Shown here: in pieces, positions 10,750 to 21,406 of the stretch | Position numbering within the stretch: the stretch's first letter is position 1 | Layout of the letters: every line of letters begins with the position of its first letter | Assembly: GCA_903772945.1 (NCBI GenBank) | Contig: CAICTM010000383.1 | Location: 1-64,000 of the forward strand | Source of the DNA: Seminavis robusta | Lineage: Eukaryota > Bacillariophyta > Bacillariophyceae > Naviculales > Naviculaceae | Direction: 5' to 3' | Length of the DNA stretch: 64,000 nucleotides | Notes under the pieces: model-generated | Databases searched by the model: none | What the model saw: only the letters and a program-made list of their open reading frames with translations | Told to the model about the DNA's origin: nothing | Position numbers and translations under genes: made by a program

Positions 10750-13700
10750 ATGTCAAAACAAGAGGACAAGTCCAAAACCATTACCGGTGGCTACGGTGGG
10801 AAGCTCTCGGAGCGAAGTCGAAGAAAACAGAAAGGACGGCAGCCCAAGGCACGCGATGCATCCCTCACTGGAGAAATGTGCTCGGGTTTCAGGGTGCCTC
10901 GAATGACACCCGGCATGAAGAGGCGACTCAACGATGGCTATGACAGTTTCTCGGAGAGTGTCAACTCCTTTTCCAACCTAAACTTTTTGGTACAAGTTAT
11001 GCAGCCAGAAATGACCTTGTCAGAGGGGAACGAGTTGGCTGGCCTAGCAGAAGAAAAAGTGACGGAAACTACTAGTGGTAGTCCTCATTCAGCTCGTGAT
11101 AATAACAATCCACAACTGCAAGAAAAGTCATCATCACCTCCTCCACCACCGCCACCACAACACAAACGAATAGGGTCTCGTTTTGCCGGGCCACAGAAAC
11201 CACCAAAGTCCCATTTTGCCGAAACCAAGGCTGTCATAAAAGCTGACAAACAGCACCGAAGAACAGGCTCCAAACATACTGCTTTTCAAGACGAGGACTG
11301 GCAAATGGCGGGAAATGAGACTGAGGAGATAGAGGACAGTGAAGAGGAGGACGAAGAAGAGGACGTATTGCCGGAAACCAAAAAGACCAAAGGCACCACT
11401 ACTACTAGACCACCAGGAGTCCCACTCTTGAGACGGTCCCTAAGGTTAAACCCATCGTTGGACGTCCAAACGACCAACGAAATCTTCATGAAAAACCTGT
11501 CGGATTGCATTCAAAGTCAGATGGATGGTGGTGGAGCAACAGATGATGAAGAAGAAGAGGTTGACGATGATGAAGCAAATGAGCAGGACATTGAAGGAGG
11601 TGGCGAGGTTGGTAACAATGAATCCACAGATGATGATGAACCTGGTATCCTTCGCAACAAGAGCGAGGTCCTCGAGGAGGCAAAACTGACGGAGCAAACA
11701 TCTCTCCTTGGGAGTGGGAGGAAACCACCATGGCAGGGAAGGCGCAAGCATCCAAACCTGAAGAGACGTCGCACACAGAGGGTGTGGTACCATTGCCTAT
11801 GCGGATGGTGGTCCAGAATCATGCGCGTACTACGCCCTCGAGAAGTGTGCCAGAGCATCAAGAATTTTATCCTACGAATCGTCTTGCTACTCATGGTCCC
11901 ACTCTTGGCTCTAGCCTGGGCACTCTTTTATGTCCTCGAGAACCCAGTGCTACAGTTTCTACCCAGAACAGCAGCCTTGTCCTGGTATATAATATTTGCA
12001 GTCCGATGGTTGGTGACGTTGACACTCGCGAGAATCTCGCAATGGTTTCTTTTGCTGGCAACTCGAACGCATCTCATGGCACGAGTGGCAGGGCCATTCG
12101 TTACCCTCATGGCACTGCAATCCATCGGGTGGCCTTTTCTGTGCATGTCGTGGGGATTTTGGAACCTATTGATCTTGCATGGTCAAGGCAAATTCTGCAA
12201 GAATTGGCTCTTCTTTGTCACTGGCGCTGCCATGTTTGACCCAACTGAAAACCCGGATGATGGTGTTTTGGACAGCGACCTTTACGGAAGAATTCTCGGG
12301 GTTATGATTATTGTTGGGTTCGTGAGTGGCATCAAGCGAACTTTGATAGCGTTGTATCTGAGTCGACGAATGTTGTTGTACTACAAACCACAGCTGAAGG
12401 AAATGATGTATCAGATCAAACTCGTTACCGGTGTTGCGGGTCTTGCGGCAGAGACACTCAAACGAGGTTTCGGGACTGTACTGAATGATGCTGTCGCCAA
12501 AGCTACGGAGGTGCAGATCATGCGCGAGCCTGTCTTTATGGATGCAGTTCCGTCCTTTGGTAATACTGCACCTGTCCCACCATCTGAGGCCAGTCCAAGT
12601 CAAGGCCAATTTGCCATGGATGGAGTATCGAACGTTGTTGCTGTTTCAGCTTCCAAAACATCACAAGGCAACATTGAAAGTGATGACGACTCGGAGGACT
12701 ACGATGACAAGACAGAGCAATCCAACAGCGAAGACCATTGGGAACGCTGGAAGAAGGTCAGTGATCCGTGGCAAAACGAAAGTAGTGGATCAGCAATTGG
12801 GACAGTGGGGAACGTGATGGCGTCGATTCCCAACTGGGAGCCTCCAGTCGACAAAAGTCAGAAGGAGGAACCGACGCTCAACGACATGCTGGAATTTAGA
12901 AAAGCGGTAGCTTTCATGGAGGGCAACTACCCATTTTCTCGCGCTTACGGGCTGTGTGATTCACGCGAGGCTTGTATCAAATCTGCATTACGGGTCTACA
13001 AACGACTTCTCAAATTTATTCCCCAGGACAAAGAACCCACGCTCCTATTTGATGTGATTGGAGTGCTCGCCTACCACAACAATGGAGAGTGGGATGAGAA
13101 ACGAGCTGTGGAGTTGATGCGAGTGTACACACCCGACAAAGACTACAGGTTGAGCAGGAATGCATTTGTCCGGTCTTGTGACAACGTCTACAAGAGAATG
13201 GTGTTCCTCCTTGCTTCGATGAACAACGCATCAAAGGTAGCCAGTCCAAAAGGCTTGTATGTATTCAGTGATGTTGAAAGCTTTGTGTCTAACGTTCCAG
13301 TTCCTCTTCAACAGATCGACAGTGTTCTGGAAGAGATATTTGACCACTTCTTTTATGGCATCTTGGCTATAGTTATGCTGAGTCTCCTGGGCTTGAATAT
13401 TTGGCCACTCCTGGCATCATTCTCGACCATCCTGTTGTCCTTCACATTTGCATTCTCCTCCTCTACTGCTCGTGCTGTTGAAGGAATCATGCTCATTGCC
13501 GTTCGACGGCCCTTTGATATTGGTGATCGCATCACTATATCCAATGCACAGGGTGCTTGTCCTGGGCCTGCCGATGCATGGTTTGTGGTACGTCACCAGT
13601 GCACCTGTTTGCATTCTCCAGTCTCAACCACGGGCTGCACTATACAATGATTTCATTTATTTGTGGATTGCTTGATGAAATCATTTCAGGAAGACATTGA

Positions 13701-14154
13701 TTTGACGACAACTACACTAAGGCGCGGCTTAACGAATGAAGTGGCCACAATCAACAACAGCAGCCTCACTAATTGCAGGATTGTCAACTATGCCAGATCC
13801 TCCAAGGCATGCATCACTGTCATTGTTCACTTTCAAATTGAGACTCAGCCCACTCAAATTGAGCGATTCCGGCGACGTGTGAAAAAGTACCTCAAGAACC
13901 GCCCAAGCGTATGGGAAGCGCTACTGTGCTTTCGGAACTGCGACCTGAGCAAAACTGAGGGGTTCATCTCTTACATACTCATCGCGAGGCACACGAAACC
14001 CTGGCAGGATCCTTCAGTTTTGATGAACAAGGCGAAATTAGAAAATCAGGTGGACAAAATTTCATCAGAGCTTGGCATTGGCTACGTCAGACAACCGGAC
14101 CGTATGGAGGTTGCTATGATCGATGAGATCGAAAGGAAACCGAAGCAACTTTGA
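10750..14154 (+). CDS. MscS/MSL-like mechanosensitive ion channel
   Basis: Two exons, 10750-13587 and 13690-14154, joined in phase 0 across a 102-bp GT-AG intron, give 1100 residues. The first 370 residues are charged and low complexity (polyproline near 130, acidic runs). Five to six hydrophobic segments follow at about 372-396, 405-437, 447-480, 512-540 and 867-905. The last runs into the MscS pore and beta domain (AVEGIMLIAVRRPFDIGDRI). The intron interrupts that domain: WFV, then EDIDLTTTTLRRGLTNEVA, just where plant MSL proteins read similarly. The large cytosolic loop before the pore and the long acidic N terminus match the plant MSL10/fungal Mid-type class rather than bacterial MscS. 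Role: tension-gated channel in the plasma membrane or an internal membrane, probably in osmotic or turgor control. Confidence 0.88.
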
Positions 14155-14244
14155 TGAAGTAAGCCAAAACTGCTACTGCAGGGAGAATCAAGGGACAGAA
14201 ATTACAGCACTCCTTCTGAACCCTCTGCGTTGCTTCTTCCTAAA

Positions 14245-14715
14245 TCAGACGGATCTGCAAGCCCAAACCCATGCGTTTTCGCTCATGGTGTCCTTTGAAA
14301 TGCTTGAAAGATCATCCTTGAACTCCTCCAACTGAATGGATGAGGCGTCAAAGTCGGTCGCATGGTTATCATTACCGGTACCATGGTTGCAAAAGCAGAT
14401 TGCAAGAATTTGCCGCAGCTGAGATTTCTCTTGTTGGAGTGCTTCATCTGCCGAGTGCAGTTTGTGTCGTTTCTTGAGAGAGGCGACGAGGCTTGCTTCG
14501 GATGGGCAAGTTGGAATTTCATGTGTCTGTTGTTGTCCCCTTGCACGGGCAAGCTGTTGCTCGAGCTCGTAGATGGCTTTGAGCTTGGCATCTGGGTTCT
14601 CACAAACAATACCGCGAGAAAAATCTCGCTTCGTTTCGTCGGAAGCAGCTTTGAGTACAATTGAAATGGTCTTGTGGTCGATACCACTCTCAACCTGTGG
14701 TGCGGTGTAGTGTAT
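14245..14715 (-). CDS. Orphan coding-like exon with a coiled-coil/zipper segment
   Basis: One minus-strand frame stays open from about 14715 to a TGA at 14245-14247, encoding roughly 150 residues. Codon choice looks coding: VESGIDHKTISIVLKAA, DAKLKAIYELEQQLARARG, HSADEALQQEKSQLRQIL, then QLEEFKDDLSSISKD. A splice acceptor CACCACAG lies directly before the first of these. It could be the last exon of the NYN-RRM gene just upstream, but no splice path I tried keeps the frame. It may instead belong to a separate damaged gene. The second duplication unit keeps only its first part, up to the breakpoint at 14568/21201. Confidence 0.35.
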   Translation of the reverse strand: MHYTAPQVESGIDHKTISIVLKAASDETKRDFSRGIVCENPDAKLKAIYELEQQLARARGQQQTHEIPTCPSEASLVASLKKRHKLHSADEALQQEKSQLRQILAICFCNHGTGNDNHATDFDASSIQLEEFKDDLSSISKDTMSENAWVWACRSV

Positions 14716-14773
14716 TTACATTGTCGAAGTTGAACATGAAGCCAGTCCTCGTTGCTTCTCGTGCTATCTGATA

Positions 14774-16759
14774 TCATTTTATTGAGCTACTGGTCGAAAC
14801 GAGTATCCTGAAATAACGGAGTTTAGAAGTCGTCGGTGGACTCGACTCAAGTCAGTGTTTGGTGAATGGCTTGACACTGGCAACGAAAGGCAACAGTGAG
14901 ACTTTGGTTTTCTGTGATAAGGCTTCGTACTCGGCAACTTACTCAACTGACTTTTGGTCAACAATATGCGGGGCAGTCCTTGCCAGAACTCTTTCAGCAT
15001 CACTGGCATTGGAGAAAAGGACAAATCCCCAACCGTTTCCATACATGACAAACACACTCTGAAGCGAGCCGAATTGCAAGAAATACGATCGCAGACTATC
15101 CTCTGTCGTTTGCCACGCTAGACCTCCAATGAAAAGCTTGCCGGTCTTTGTTTTCACTGGGCTGGGGTTGGGGTTGTCGTCTTCCGTCTGTTGAAGTTGT
15201 TTAGCGCTATTCTTGTTGGTTCTTGGGGTTACAACATGCCAATCGTCGTCCTTTTTCGCGGCAACGTTGAGAATTGCAAGCCCAGAATACGTCAGCCTTA
15301 GATACGTTTCAGTCGATGACCCCTCCGGTTTGTCATCCCTTCCTTTCACTTTGATGACAGGTTTGCCTGGAACAGCCAGGTTCCGCCGACCCCACTCCAC
15401 AAAATTCTTTTCTGAAGCCAATGTTCGAATGCGTAGGAATCCTTCTCTGTCTTTTTCTCCCACTTTGGCATAGAAAGCCGACCCAATGCAGCCCTCAGAG
15501 GCCCAGCTCGAGTAGACGCTGATGCCCTCTTTCACGTTTTGGTGCTGGGCATTCAGGACAACACTGCAAAAGATTGCAAACTTGCCTTTTGTTTCGAGGT
15601 TAGGTGTCTTGACAGAAGTGGATGTTTGTTTGTTCGTGTGCAATGAAGGGGGCGAGGACGGTTGACCAATGGTACCTCTAAAGCCCTGCTCTCCACCAGT
15701 GTCCTTTGGTACATCGTTGCCCAACTGATTTTTACCAGTTGTGGAGGTCTGTTGAGCTTCGCAAGGAACCTCTGGGACAGTCAAGCTAGCGGCAACGTCT
15801 TGCATGGGCCTTGGTTGCTTTGTTTGGCATGGCACCGACTCTGGCTGAATGTCTGTAGATCCAGAGTTTGCATCATTGCGGGCTGAGTTTGTTTGCTGCT
15901 GCTGATCGTCTGATATGCGCAGCATCTTTTTGATAGCCACAGCAGTATTCACGCATATCTCGTCCTTCGCGACAGCTTCAAACTGCCCAGCCAATTCACG
16001 TTCTTTCGCCGACTGTGAATCAAACGATGTAACATCTCCAACATCTTCACTGCTTCTTCTTGGCGATTTGTGGTCGTTCAGATGCCGACCTTGATCTTCT
16101 ACTGGTTGCGAATAAATTGTCATGTCATCCTGGTTATCATCGTTGGCTTGCTGAGACGGATTAGAAGAGATGGTTTGAACTTCCATTTCATGTTCTTCAT
16201 CCTCATAAACAGTCCTGGGTGGTCCACCCAAGCAATCATATTCCCACGACATGACTACGTTGGCATTGTCAATGAGTACTTTGGCCACTACATCTGGCCG
16301 GTAGATTATGACAGTGAAAACTCCAATGTCGCGAAGCCTTGCCAAGGCATAGCTGTAGTCACCATCTGAAGTGATGAGGACCACACATGCTTTTGCTCCT
16401 CTGGAAGCTCGTTCCCAAGCAAAGCAAAGCATGTCCACAATCAGCTTTTTGTCCAAAGTTTCTTTTCGATTGCGACTGGGACAGTCCACAAGAGTGAATC
16501 CACTAAGGTCAAGTTCTGTCCTTGGTGCCGTGGATTCTGTAGGTTGTCGAGAATCGTAGTAGAGCCTCTTCTCCACAATGCGTCCATACTTGGCCACCTT
16601 GTTTCGGATTTCTTCTGTGGCTGTGCTGGTTGGACACCATGCAGGTATCCTTACATTCTCAAAGTCCCAGAAGACCGCCACGTCTGCTGTGCCCATGACG
16701 GGAAATTCGGCGGGGGCGCCATGATCAGATTGTCGGAAGAGAGTACTAGAATGTTGCAT
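14774..16759 (-). CDS. NYN-domain ribonuclease-like / RRM fusion protein A1
   Basis: The main exon 14943-16759 encodes 605 residues. A GTAAGT donor at its 3' end sits at the same codon as in paralogue B1. Joining to 14774-14807 (acceptor TTATTTCAG) adds 11 residues and a stop in phase, a tentative model of 616 residues. Residues about 24-185 form an NYN (PIN-like) domain: VFWDFENVRIP (Asp32), DKKLIVDMLCFA and VLITSDGDYSYALARL carry the acidic residues expected for a metal-dependent RNase. The middle is disordered, then comes an unassigned block (VKEGISVYSSWA to FVEWGRRNL) shared with B1. The C terminus is an RRM (KLFIGGLAW as RNP2, GWGFVLF as RNP1). Probable role: RNA binding plus cleavage or decay, comparable in principle to MARF1/LabA-type proteins. 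Confidence 0.82.
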
Positions 16760-17395
16760 TGGAAAGGTGGAGACACCTTGCGAAATGGAAGTTTACCAGC
16801 TTTGGCGACACGAACTGGGAAGAAGGAAACTCTTATCAGCTGCGTTAGTCACAGAAGCTTCGAAGACAAGGCGACATGGGTTTGGCGTAGCAACATGACG
16901 TTATCCGGTAGCTGGAAGTTGCTCAAACATGGTTGATGAAAATTTCGGTTGCGTAAGATCTCGCAGTACTGGACGCGTTGGAGTGTACGACTGTTCTAGC
17001 TAGCTAGCTACCAGGTAGTACTAGTATTCTCACGACTTCAAGTAAGTTCTCAAAAGCTTTAGCCAGCTGAGCCAGTTGCATACGGTAACCAAGAAGGGGA
17101 ACTGGATCGTGGGGTTTTTGGTCTTGAAACCTTCTGCCAACAACCCGATTTTCAGTCTACATGCCAATTAGCCAGCGAGAGGATGATGGTGCAGCACAGC
17201 ACTGTACGGAACACACTGGCTGTGGCTAGCTAGAACATGGATGCTGCCAAAGCACGCTCAGCTGAGTTCGTGATACAGGGTGCTCAAAAAACGCGTACGT
17301 GTTATTTCTCTGGAAGGGACGATGGCAACCTGGTATTGCATCGAGCCTTCGGGGAGCTTTCTACAAGCAGAGCTGAATTGATACAGTTAGGTCAG

Positions 17396-19013
17396 CTACC
17401 GGTATCCCAAACATCTACGATGGACTCCTTTATAAGTTGGGAGAAACAAAGGATCTTTTGCAACTTTTGTGGGGCGATAAGTGACTTCTCTGCTCGATGC
17501 ACCCATGGTGGTTCCGTTCTTCCTACCTCTGGTATTGCTTGACGCTATCATAGAAGACAGCCAGTGAGAGTTTTGCTTTACGGAAGGAAGAAAAAGGACA
17601 CTTTGAGCAACTATGAACGTACTCTATCGACTTCTTGTCCACGAAATGATGACCCGCATTTTTCAAGACAATCTCTGCATCATTGTGGTTTCGAAAGAAA
17701 ACAAAGCCAAAACCACGGCCCTCCATTACAGCAACCTTATCCAATGGGCCAAACTGAACAAAGTAGCTGCGCAAACTATCTTCCGTGGTTTGCCATGCCA
17801 AGCCTCCAACAAACAGTTTCCCAAAGCTGGACTTGGACGGAGAGGTGGGGGCGGAGGAAGTGACAGACCCGTCATTCTCTGCTTTCTGCTTGTTGGTTTT
17901 GGGTAAAACCAACGTCCAATCGTTTGCCGTTGCAGCAACGTTGGGCTTCAAAACGGCGAGGCCGGAGTAGGTCAGTCTCAGATAGGTTTCCAGTGACAAA
18001 GTTTCAGCTTTTTCGTCGCGATCTTTGACTTTGATCACTGGCTTGCCAATTGCAGTTAGATTCCGCCTTCCCCACTCGACAAAGTTTTGACGTGTTGCCA
18101 TGTTGCGGATGTGGATGTAGGCATCTCGATCCTTCTCTCCAACCTTTGAGTAGAAAGTTGAAGCGATATTCGCTTCTTCCGCCCAGCTTGAGTACACACT
18201 GATGCCCTCCTTCACATTTCGATGCTGACCATCCAGGACAACACTGAAGAACAACGCAAACTTTCCACGTGTTTGAACGTTGGGCTGCTTTGCAACAATC
18301 GGCCCACTGGAAGAAGACTGGTTCTCGCCATCATCTGCACTGGAACCAGGGTCATAATATGTGAGCTTGCGCACGACACTTGGCACCTTGTCTTGAGTTC
18401 CAGTTGTTTCATGGTCATCTTCTTCTGAAGCTTGTGGAGGTCCACCCAAGACATCATATTCCCATGACATGACTACGTTGGCATTGTCAATGAGAACCTT
18501 GGCTACAATGTCAGGGCGGTAGATTATGACAGTAAAAACTCCAATGTCCCGGAGCCTTGCAAGGGCATACGAATAATCACCATCTGAAGTGATGAGAACC
18601 ACGCATGCTTTTGCACCCCGCGATGCTCGTTCCCAGGCAAAACACAGGACATCAACAATCAGCTTCTTGTCCAACGTTTCTTTTCGATTGCGAGTTGGAC
18701 AGTCCACAAGCGTAAAACCACTGAGGTCAAGCTCAGCGCGGGGTGCAGTGTACTCTGTGGGCTGTCGAGAATCATAGTAAAGCCTCTTCTCAACAATACG
18801 CCCATATTTCGCTACCTTGTTACGGATACCCTCTGACGCAGTGGTGGTGGGGCACCAAGCTGGAATCCGTACGTTTTCGAAATCCCAGAAGATGGCTACA
18901 TCTGCGGTTCCAAGAGTTGGGAAGTCAATGAGGTCGCTGTTCGAAGCGGTTGCCGGTGTTGCTGGTTGCTGTCGCCTAGCTGTTGCCGACGGCGTAGCTG
19001 GTGCAACGTCCAT
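17396..19013 (-). CDS. NYN-domain / RRM fusion protein B1
   Basis: Exons 17623-19013 and 17396-17528, separated by a 94-bp GT-AG intron, join in phase to 507 residues. The NYN domain begins near residue 36 (IFWDFENVRIP, Asp44), followed by DKKLIVDVLCFA and VLITSDGDYSYALARL. Next is the shared block VKEGISVYSSWAEEANI to FVEWGRRNLTAIG, and then an RRM at about 397-463 (KLFVGGLAW, GFGFVFF). It is shorter than A1 because the disordered linker after the NYN domain is reduced. A1 and B1 lie in the same orientation, about 640 bp apart, and clearly arose by an older tandem duplication than the one that copied both. The C-terminal exon is supported only by phase and an open frame. Confidence 0.82.
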
Positions 19014-19441
19014 TGCTCTTTGGCGATATTCTGTTTACCGTGAATGTTCCCAGATAAGCAAGGGTGCTTTTTGCGCATGCATCCAGCAATTGGCCAGTGT
19101 GAGCGTAGGGGAGGAGGGGAAACGGTGAAGTTCTGTAAAGAGCACCGCAGGAAACCTGTGAAAATGATGGCCAGCATCTGCCAACCGTGAGCGAAGAACA
19201 GAGCCTCGGAGGCGAGACCGTATCCGCATGACATGTGCATGAAAATTTTGTTTTGTTGTTGAAACGCTGCTACCAGGTACGCGAAATTGAGGTAAATCGC
19301 GGTAGCGCGCAGCCAAATGGATTTTATTGTAAGCCAGCAAGCCAGCAAGAGCGGTTCTGAAGCACTGCCGTAGCGCCAAGAAGTGGCTGGACCTGTATGC
19401 ATAGTACCTGAAAGCTTCTGCCAAAGGTCAAGCTGAATTTC

Positions 19442-19592
19442 TGTTGGGGATTCGCGATTAGGGATTGAACCTGTACCTCTGTACTAGAATTTCATGCCAG
19501 CAGAAATAGCATGGAATACAGAGCCCACCCACTTTTTCAGTAGTATCTCAATAGATAACAGTAACAACTAAGAGAGCTTAGAGCAACTAACA
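19442..19592 (+). repeat. 5' LTR of the copia-derived element
   Basis: A 151-bp repeat, TGTTGGGGATTCGCG to GAGCAACTAACA, matching 20598-20748 base for base by eye. A third, slightly deleted copy lies at 26062-26209. Confidence 0.9.
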
Positions 19593-20597
19593 TACTACTA
19601 AAAAAGCGGTCTACTATCGAATCAGCGAAGAGGAGCCTATCGAAGCAACGAAGCAACGAAGCGAACGGTAGCAAGAGGAGCGAGTATCGGCCGACGCCGA
19701 AGCCGACGCCGAACGCGACAGCGAGACGATAGAGACCAAGACTGTCGAAGCATCGACAGCAACAGCGAAGCCCTTCAGAGCGACTGGAGGCAACGTGACG
19801 ATGCAAGAGATCCGAGGACGGATAGCGACGCCGCAACAGGAGAAGCCTGTCGAACGAACGACAGCAACGAGTGAAGGATCCGAGGACGGATTCGAAGAAC
19901 AAGATCGGACGACGAGACCGTCATGCCAATAGGAGCTGCAGTCCACGACGATGCAGCAGCAAGAGTTTCATCAAACTACCATTAGTTCTCAAAGCCGACG
20001 GAAGTGGCATATTGAAATGGTATGTTGATGGTTCTTTCGCAGTCCATCAAACATGAGGGGTCATACCGGAGGTGGTTTGACCATGGGCACCGGTTACCCA
20101 TTATCGACTTCGACAAAACAGAAGTTGAACACGAGAAGCTCAATGAGAGTGAACTCGTAGCAGTTGATGACCTGATGCCATCGATCCTTTGGACGAGGCA
20201 GTTCTTTCGGGAGCAAGGCTATGTAGTTAAAGAAACTATAGTCATCAGGACAACAAGAGTGCCATTCTTCTAGAGAGAACGGCAAAGCTTCTAGTAGTAA
20301 ACGAACGAAGCATCAAACATTAGGTACTTCTTTGTGAGCGACAGAGTCGCAAAGAAGGAGATCAGTGTGGACTGGTGTCCAACTGATGATATGGTTCGAC
20401 TTCTGGACGAAGCCGAAACAAGGTCGACTGTTCAAACAGAACGTGGCAAGTTGATGGGTGTTGTGGAACACTCAGAGCAGGGCACTCAGAAGGAGGGTCA
20501 CGGTCGGACAAGAAGGTCCGTTCAAAGAAGGAGCGCTAAGCGGAGTAAGTAAGTAAGCATGGTCGACGACTAGGACAAGCTCGACGACACAGGAGTG

Positions 20598-20748
20598 TGT
20601 TGGGGATTCGCGATTAGGGATTGAACCTGTACCTCTGTACTAGAATTTCATGCCAGCAGAAATAGCATGGAATACAGAGCCCACCCACTTTTTCAGTAGT
20701 ATCTCAATAGATAACAGTAACAACTAAGAGAGCTTAGAGCAACTAACA
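20598..20748 (+). repeat. 3' LTR of the copia-derived element
   Basis: Identical by eye to 19442-19592. It is followed by TTTC, the second target-site copy. Confidence 0.9.
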
Positions 20749-20752
20749 TTTC

Positions 20753-21200
20753 AGTCTACCTGTTGGCCAGCTAGCCAGAAGATGATGGGGTAGCACAGTA
20801 CAGAACACACATGTGGCTAGCTGCTAGAGCATGGATGCTGTCTGTAAAGCATGCTCAGCAGCTCAGTTACCCGCAACGCTGTCATTGATGCATTATAGAA
20901 AACATCCCAAAGTGTTGATTCTTTAGAGCTGTCGGTACCGGGTGAAGCTTTATAACGAGGTTGTTCTATTAACGATACAGTTGGGCCCTGAAGCCTCTTG
21001 GTGTGTTGGAGTGGGTTGTGCGTGTACAGTCTGCGCACAACCGGACTACTCTCCTCGTCTTGGAGACGAAGTCAAGCCTATTTTTGCGTGTTTTCGTAGG
21101 CTTTCCCTTGTTCCAGAGCTCTGATCCTTGTATCCTTGTACTAGGAAAAGTACAATTCCTTTTCCGACACATCTATTTGGCTCCAGCCAAGCGCAGAGGA
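20753..21200. other. Diverged copy of the NYN-gene intergenic region
   Basis: The start (CAGTCTACCTGTTGGCCAGC to CATGCTCAGCAGCTCAG) is a mutated version of 17154-17270, the spacer between A1 and B1. So a further, older copy of this locus once lay here. The rest up to 21200 shows nothing recognisable. Confidence 0.6.
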
Positions 21201-21406
21201 CGTAGATGGCTTTGAGCTTGGCATCTGGGTTCTCACAAACAATACCGCGAGAAAAATCTCGCTTCGTTTCGTCGGAAGCAGCTTTGAGTACAATTGAAAT
21301 GGTCTTGTGGTCGATACCACTCTCAACCTGTGGTGCGGTGTAGTGTATTTACATTGTCGAAGTTGAACATGAAGCCAGTCCTCGTTGCTTCTCGTGCTAT
21401 CTGATA

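Larger units (their letters stand above)
14568..19972. repeat. Segmental duplication A, unit 1
   Basis: The sequence from CGTAGATGGCTTTGAGC at 14568 to TTTCATC at 19972 recurs at 21201-26584 (offset 6,633 to about 6,637, growing with small indels, then shrinking near the end). The first NYN-RRM gene differs by only one amino acid between units. Divergence rises after about 19,000. The unit contains two NYN-RRM genes and the first part of the copia-derived element. Confidence 0.95.
19438..20752 (+). mobile_element. Copia-derived non-autonomous LTR element with 4-bp target duplication
   Basis: Two LTRs (19442-19592 and 20598-20748), each 151 bp, begin TGTTGG, end AACA and appear identical. Both sides carry TTTC (19438-19441 and 20749-20752), a plausible target-site duplication. 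The interior, about 1 kb, keeps only scraps of Ty1/copia pol: KADGSGILKWYVDGSFAVH, then RGHTGGGLTMGTGYP, NESELVAVDDLMPSILWTRQF and QDNKSAILLERNGKAS, all from the RNase H end and in shifting frames. Gag, integrase and most of RT are missing. Identical LTRs would mean recent movement using enzymes supplied by another element. Confidence 0.85.

Noticed and set aside
14779-15057. 92-codon minus frame as the C terminus of NYN-RRM A1
   Set aside because: Joining it in phase needs an intron of about 31 bases, shorter than any other intron here; a 134-base intron to 14807 also keeps frame.
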